Positions 60,814 through 64,000 of a stretch of DNA of 64,000 nucleotides are shown in pieces. The stretch comes from JAICMB01 sp963802915 (GTDB lineage: Bacteria > Acidobacteriota > Terriglobia > Bryobacterales > Bryobacteraceae). The notes beneath the pieces were generated by a model. That model was given only the letters and a program-made list of their open reading frames with translations. It had not been told where the DNA came from and ran no database searches. How positions within the stretch are numbered: the stretch's first letter is position 1; every line of letters starts with the position of its first letter. The stretch is taken from assembly GCA_963802915.1 (NCBI GenBank), contig CAWDKQ010000011.1, forward strand, positions 1-64,000, read 5' to 3'. The position numbers and the translations under genes are program-made.

Positions 60814-62114
60814 GCCTTTCAAGACGACGTTTACTCAGCATGGCCGGCCTGGCCGGCGTTGCAGCACAATTCGGAAAGAGCGCCGACACCGATCCGGCCC
60901 AGATGATCGTGCGCTCTCCGCGGCCAACCGATCTCGAAATGCGTCTCGCCGGCTTCAACGATGAGATCACGCCGATCGAGCGCTTCTTCGTCCGGACGCA
61001 CACCTACACGCCGCAAGTCGATCTCGGCACATGGAGCCTCAAAGTGGAGGGAACAGTCAACCGGCCGTTCACGCTGACCATGGCGGAATTGAAGAAGTTG
61101 CCCCACGTCGAGATGGTCAGCGTAGTGGAATGCGCCGGCAACGGTCGCAGTTTCTATCGGCCGCGCGTGCCCGGCGCGCAATGGGAATACGGCAGCGTCG
61201 GCAATGCGCGTTGGACCGGCGTGCGATTAAAGGAGGTTCTTGCAAAGGCCGGCGTGAAAGATGGGTCAAAGCACGTGCTGTTCGACGGCGCCGATGAGCC
61301 GATCGGAAAAATGGAAGACTTCCGCCGCAGTATTACGATCGAGAAGGCGCTCGATCCGGATACGCTGCTCGCGTTCGAGATGAATGGCCGGGAGATTCCC
61401 GTGCTGCACGGGTTCCCTCTGCGCGTCGTCGTGCCCGGTTGGGCGAGCGATTCGTGGGTGAAGTGGTTGACCCGCATCGAAGTGCTGGATCACGACTACG
61501 AAGGCTTCTGGATGAAATCGGCCTACCGTCATCCGGCGAAACCGGTTGCGCCGGGCACGGCCGTAGATCCATCGCAGATGGTTCCGGTAACCGATCTCAA
61601 CGTGAAGTCGGTGATCGCATCGCCATCTCCGGGTCCCGTGCTGGGAGTGCCGGTGAAGGTGACCGGCGCGGCCTGGTCGAACACATCGCCCGTGGCTGCG
61701 GTAGATGTATCGGTGGATGGCGGGAACACGTGGAACCCCGCGACGCTCGGCAAAGATCTGGGACGCTATTCCTGGCGGCTGTTCAGTTATTCCTGGATGC
61801 CGGAGACCGAAGGCGATTACACGGTGATGTCGCGGGCGCGCAATGCCGCGGGAGCCGTGCAGCCCATGGAACAGCAATGGAACCCGTCGGGTTATCTCTG
61901 GAACGTGGTGCACCGGGTGCCGGTGAATTATTCGTTTCCCCCCGGGTATCGCGGGGCGTGTCTTTCGTGTCACGACGAGCACATGATGGTGCAGCAGCAT
62001 CTCACTCGCGCGCAGTGGGAGAAAGAAACCGACAAGATGGTCCGCTGGGGCGCGGATGTGAAGCCCGAATTGCGCGAGACCATCCTGAAGTACTTGTCCG
62101 AAAGGTTCCAGTAG
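60810..62114 (+). CDS. Sulfite-oxidase-type molybdoenzyme with C-terminal haem motif
   Basis: A 434-residue protein. A twin-arginine-like signal (LSRRRLLSMAGLAGVAAQ) is followed by the oxidoreductase molybdopterin domain with the Mo-coordinating Cys108 (VVECAGNGRSF). A Mo-cofactor dimerisation domain (about 265-375) contains VDVSVDGGNTWNPATL. A C-terminal single-haem motif is present, CLSCH at 384-388. SorA-type enzymes normally pass electrons to a separate cytochrome c (SorB); here the haem site is on the same chain. The haem segment is short (about 50 residues), so it is a minimal cytochrome-like tail. It starts within the kinase stop codon. Confidence 0.9.
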   Translation: MSLSRRRLLSMAGLAGVAAQFGKSADTDPAQMIVRSPRPTDLEMRLAGFNDEITPIERFFVRTHTYTPQVDLGTWSLKVEGTVNRPFTLTMAELKKLPHVEMVSVVECAGNGRSFYRPRVPGAQWEYGSVGNARWTGVRLKEVLAKAGVKDGSKHVLFDGADEPIGKMEDFRRSITIEKALDPDTLLAFEMNGREIPVLHGFPLRVVVPGWASDSWVKWLTRIEVLDHDYEGFWMKSAYRHPAKPVAPGTAVDPSQMVPVTDLNVKSVIASPSPGPVLGVPVKVTGAAWSNTSPVAAVDVSVDGGNTWNPATLGKDLGRYSWRLFSYSWMPETEGDYTVMSRARNAAGAVQPMEQQWNPSGYLWNVVHRVPVNYSFPPGYRGACLSCHDEHMMVQQHLTRAQWEKETDKMVRWGADVKPELRETILKYLSERFQ

Positions 62115-62118
62115 CCGA

Positions 62119-63309
62119 GTGCGCGTCCCCCTTCGCTGGGTCGCACTGCTGGTCTTCATTCTCTCTTCGGTACTCAATTATCTGGATCGCCAGATTCTGG
62201 CCACGATGGTCGACATCTGGCGATCTCGTCCTGAGTTTCCTTTTTCCTATTCCGATTACGGACTGCTGCTGGCTGTCTTTTCGATCGCTTACGCCGTGTC
62301 GGCGCCTTTCATGGGGTGGTTTCTCGATCGCGCGGGATTGAATCGGGGGATCTCGGTATCTGTGACATTGTGGGCCGTCGCGAGCGCGGGAACCGGCATG
62401 AGTCACAGCATGACGGAGCTGCTCTTCTGGCGCACGATCCTGGGAGTTGCCGAAGCAGCGGGCGTGTCGGCAGTCGGCAAAGTGATCGGCATGTATCTGC
62501 TGCCGGAGGAGCGCGCGTTAGGAAACGCGACCAGCCAGCTTGGGATCAGCTTAGGGCTGGCGATCGCTCCACGCTTTACCGTGCTGTTCGCTTACGAATA
62601 CAGTTGGCGCTGGACGTTCTTCGCGGCCGCGATTCTGAGCGTGTTGTGGATACCGCTATGGCTCACGATATCGCGGCTAATCCCTCCGGCCGCCGATTAT
62701 CGCGGGCCATCGCCTAGCGTGCATTCTGAAAGTCTCTTGCGCGATCCCCAATTGTGGGCGCTAGTAGTTGCCAATGGCCTCAGCATGACTCTTTACAGCC
62801 TGTGGACAAACTGGAGCCCGACCTATCTGGTGCAGCTCGGGCTGAAGCCGCAGCAAGCCGCGAATTATTCCTGGATTATTCCTTTATTCGGCTATGCAGG
62901 CGGCTTTATCGGCGGATCGCTTTCGTGGCGATTTATCCGGCAAGGCGAGAATCCCGTAAGTGCCCGCAAGCGAGTATGTTATTGGGCAGCCCTCGCATGT
63001 CTCGCGACGGCGGTGATTCCATTTTTCCGTTCACCTGTGACAGCGACAATCGGCATGTCGTTCAGCTTTTTCTCGGTTGCGGCATGGAGCACAAACCTGT
63101 ACACGCTACCCGTCGATATGTACGGAGCCGCGCGAGCCGGCTTCGCGGTTTCAGGGCTGGTATGCGCATTCGGAGTGATGCAGGCAATAGTTTCCAAGCC
63201 GCTCGGCTTTACGATCGAGCATTATGGGTTTATGCCGGTATGTCTCTTGTTCGCCGGCCTGCCGCTGGTCGCCTACGCGCTTATTCGCAATGTTCGAACC
63301 GCGGCATGA
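62119..63309 (+). CDS. MFS transporter (ACS-like)
   Basis: A 396-residue protein from GTG, 4 bp after the molybdoenzyme stop. About 12 helices: LLVFILSSVLNYLDRQILAT is the typical first helix of the anion:cation symporter group, and WRTILGVAEAAGVSAVGKVI, WTFFAAAILSVLWIPLWLTI and FIGGSLSWRFIRQGENPVSA follow. Substrates in this group are organic acids such as hexuronates. Context suggests a third gene in the kinase-molybdoenzyme operon, but no specific substrate can be named. Confidence 0.88.
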   Translation: MRVPLRWVALLVFILSSVLNYLDRQILATMVDIWRSRPEFPFSYSDYGLLLAVFSIAYAVSAPFMGWFLDRAGLNRGISVSVTLWAVASAGTGMSHSMTELLFWRTILGVAEAAGVSAVGKVIGMYLLPEERALGNATSQLGISLGLAIAPRFTVLFAYEYSWRWTFFAAAILSVLWIPLWLTISRLIPPAADYRGPSPSVHSESLLRDPQLWALVVANGLSMTLYSLWTNWSPTYLVQLGLKPQQAANYSWIIPLFGYAGGFIGGSLSWRFIRQGENPVSARKRVCYWAALACLATAVIPFFRSPVTATIGMSFSFFSVAAWSTNLYTLPVDMYGAARAGFAVSGLVCAFGVMQAIVSKPLGFTIEHYGFMPVCLLFAGLPLVAYALIRNVRTAA

Positions 63310-63434
63310 GTACTCGTTTTGTGCGGGTGTTGTTCGGTTGGCGGAGGCTAATTCTGGTGGCTTGTTGCGCGCTCGGTTTGCGAGCTGTGCTCAGACTTAG
63401 AACTATTCATAAGACGCCACTGCGAACAGACTAA
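63306..63434 (+). CDS. Possible small Arg-rich protein
   Basis: A 42-residue frame starting MSTRFVRVLFGWRRLILVAC, with an ATGA overlap to the MFS stop and a hydrophobic centre. Its own stop overlaps the convergent toxin stop. No homology is apparent. The coupling makes it worth recording, but it could be chance. Confidence 0.25.
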   Translation: MSTRFVRVLFGWRRLILVACCALGLRAVLRLRTIHKTPLRTD

Positions 63435-63751
63435 ATGAGTTCATCTCCAGCGAGCCCGCGTCTGGAACCATGATAGACGCGATAAACGACGACGCACCTT
63501 TTCTCACGCTCAACATGGAAGATAATCCGATGCGAGAAATACATTAGATATCGGATCTCGAACGGGAATTCATCTTGCTCTGCAATGATTGGGCAGCGCT
63601 CCGGTAATTCCTCAAGCGAATAGATCGCTTCAACGAGCCCACTGAACCACCGTTCCGCCGCTTCCGGTTCTTTTCGGACCTGACGAATGAACTGTACGTA
63701 CTCCTCAGCGTCCGCTAAGGCCGGATCTGTAATCTCAACTTGGAATACCAA
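63431..63751 (-). CDS. RelE/ParE-family toxin
   Basis: A 106-residue protein beginning at TTG with AGGAG upstream: VEITDPALADAEEYVQFIRQ, AERWFSGLVEAIYSLEELPE and IRYLMYFSHRIIFHVEREKR, then VVVYRVYHGSR. This is the ParE-type beta-sheet with the conserved Arg near the C-terminus. Such toxins target gyrase or act as ribosome-dependent RNases. It overlaps the antitoxin gene by 17 bp, the normal order antitoxin-toxin. Confidence 0.9.
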   Translation of the reverse strand: MVFQVEITDPALADAEEYVQFIRQVRKEPEAAERWFSGLVEAIYSLEELPERCPIIAEQDEFPFEIRYLMYFSHRIIFHVEREKRCVVVYRVYHGSRRGLAGDELI

Positions 63752-64000
63752 GCTTCTCCTGAAGCTCAGCTAACGCTCGGCGTGCCGGCTTGACACGGCC
63801 TTCCTCGGCTGCAGCAATGCCGCGCCGAATCGCCGCCACAGCTTCAAGTTTCTCAAGACGATCAAGAATCTTCTGATAGCTTTCGGCGTCTTGAACGACA
63901 AGCTCAGCTTTGCCGTTCACCGTGAGCACCACCGGCCGATGCGTCTTCTTCATTCGCATCATGAAGTCATTCGTTTTGCGCTTGAAGTCCGTGAGGGGAT
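63735..64000 (-). CDS. Phd/YefM-family antitoxin, 5' end off the window
   Basis: The frame stays open to the window edge and reads PLTDFKRKTNDFMMRMKKTH, then RPVVLTVNGKAELVVQDAES, YQKILDRLEKLEAVAA and KPARRALAELQEKLG. The first segment is the DNA-binding N-terminal part of Phd/YefM antitoxins, so the internal ATG at 63962 is not the true start. The C-terminal part wraps the toxin. The start lies just outside the window. Confidence 0.88.
   Translation of the reverse strand, partial: PLTDFKRKTNDFMMRMKKTHRPVVLTVNGKAELVVQDAESYQKILDRLEKLEAVAAIRRGIAAAEEGRVKPARRALAELQEKLGIPS

Overview
The window looks like chromosomal DNA of an acidobacterium close to Bryobacterales/Solibacter. Three observations point there: two PadR-regulator plus duplicated-permease pairs of the acidobacterial duplicated orphan permease (ADOP) type, two proteins carrying the 'EIVSLFG.GLGP / VNxQVP' domain typical of Solibacter (TIGR03437-like), and many secreted beta-propeller, subtilase and Ser/Thr kinase genes. 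These are family recognitions made by eye; no database was searched. Coding density is high, and runs of genes share ATGA or TAATG overlaps, so many operons can be read directly. I see no tRNA, rRNA, insertion sequence, prophage or CRISPR array.

Left part (1-15.6 kb), mostly minus strand. A very large secreted Gly-rich/LamG/DUF11-like surface protein runs off the left edge. Next comes a decayed locus: a PadR gene, a frameshifted ADOP permease, and a deletion junction that fuses the permease to the remnant of an ECF sigma factor carrying two in-frame stops. Then follow a membrane HD-GYP/GAF/GGDEF protein, two tandem subtilases with (S/N)(A/V)IWGT tail repeats, a DUF5671 pair, and an ArsR-SRPBCC-DUF1801 operon behind an AT-rich palindrome.

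Middle (15.8-36.8 kb). A secreted SBBP-propeller/TIGR03437 protein converges with, and overlaps, a phosphodiesterase-TPR-sulfotransferase-like fusion. Further on are a second TIGR03437 protein with a poly-Gly tail, two FecR-like proteins, an M28 peptidase, and the classical cdaA-cdaR-glmM operon (c-di-AMP synthesis, its regulator, and cell-wall amino-sugar synthesis). A CoA-binding protein, a YhdH-type reductase, an MFS transporter and an intact PadR-ADOP pair with a nested palindromic operator complete this part. Two loci carry a short dispersed inverted repeat.

Right part (37-64 kb). There is a frameshifted terpene-cyclase-fold gene. Next is a six-gene minus-strand operon: two pterin synthases (one lacking the usual catalytic Cys), GTP cyclohydrolase I, an SDR, an amino-acid permease and a conserved unknown. 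A thioredoxin-like protein and glycolate oxidase GlcD follow on the plus strand. A small secreted protein made almost entirely of SIPGPIPNPWDP repeats has an elaborate palindromic leader and an ExeA-like ATPase gene upstream. Next are a sugar-isomerase-like/nucleotidyltransferase pair, an Rrf2-cysK operon, a TonB-dependent receptor, a 4TM-HTH-exported RraA-like operon, a dual hybrid histidine kinase and an M23 peptidase. A candidate structured small RNA precedes a PEGA-domain Ser/Thr kinase whose gene overlaps that of a sulfite-oxidase-like molybdoenzyme with a C-terminal haem motif. An MFS transporter and a ParE/Phd toxin-antitoxin pair end the window; the antitoxin gene runs off the right edge.

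The best candidates for something undescribed are the SIPGPIPNPWDP repeat protein and its leader, the pterin operon, the paired IWGT-tail subtilases, and the phosphodiesterase-TPR-sulfotransferase fusion.
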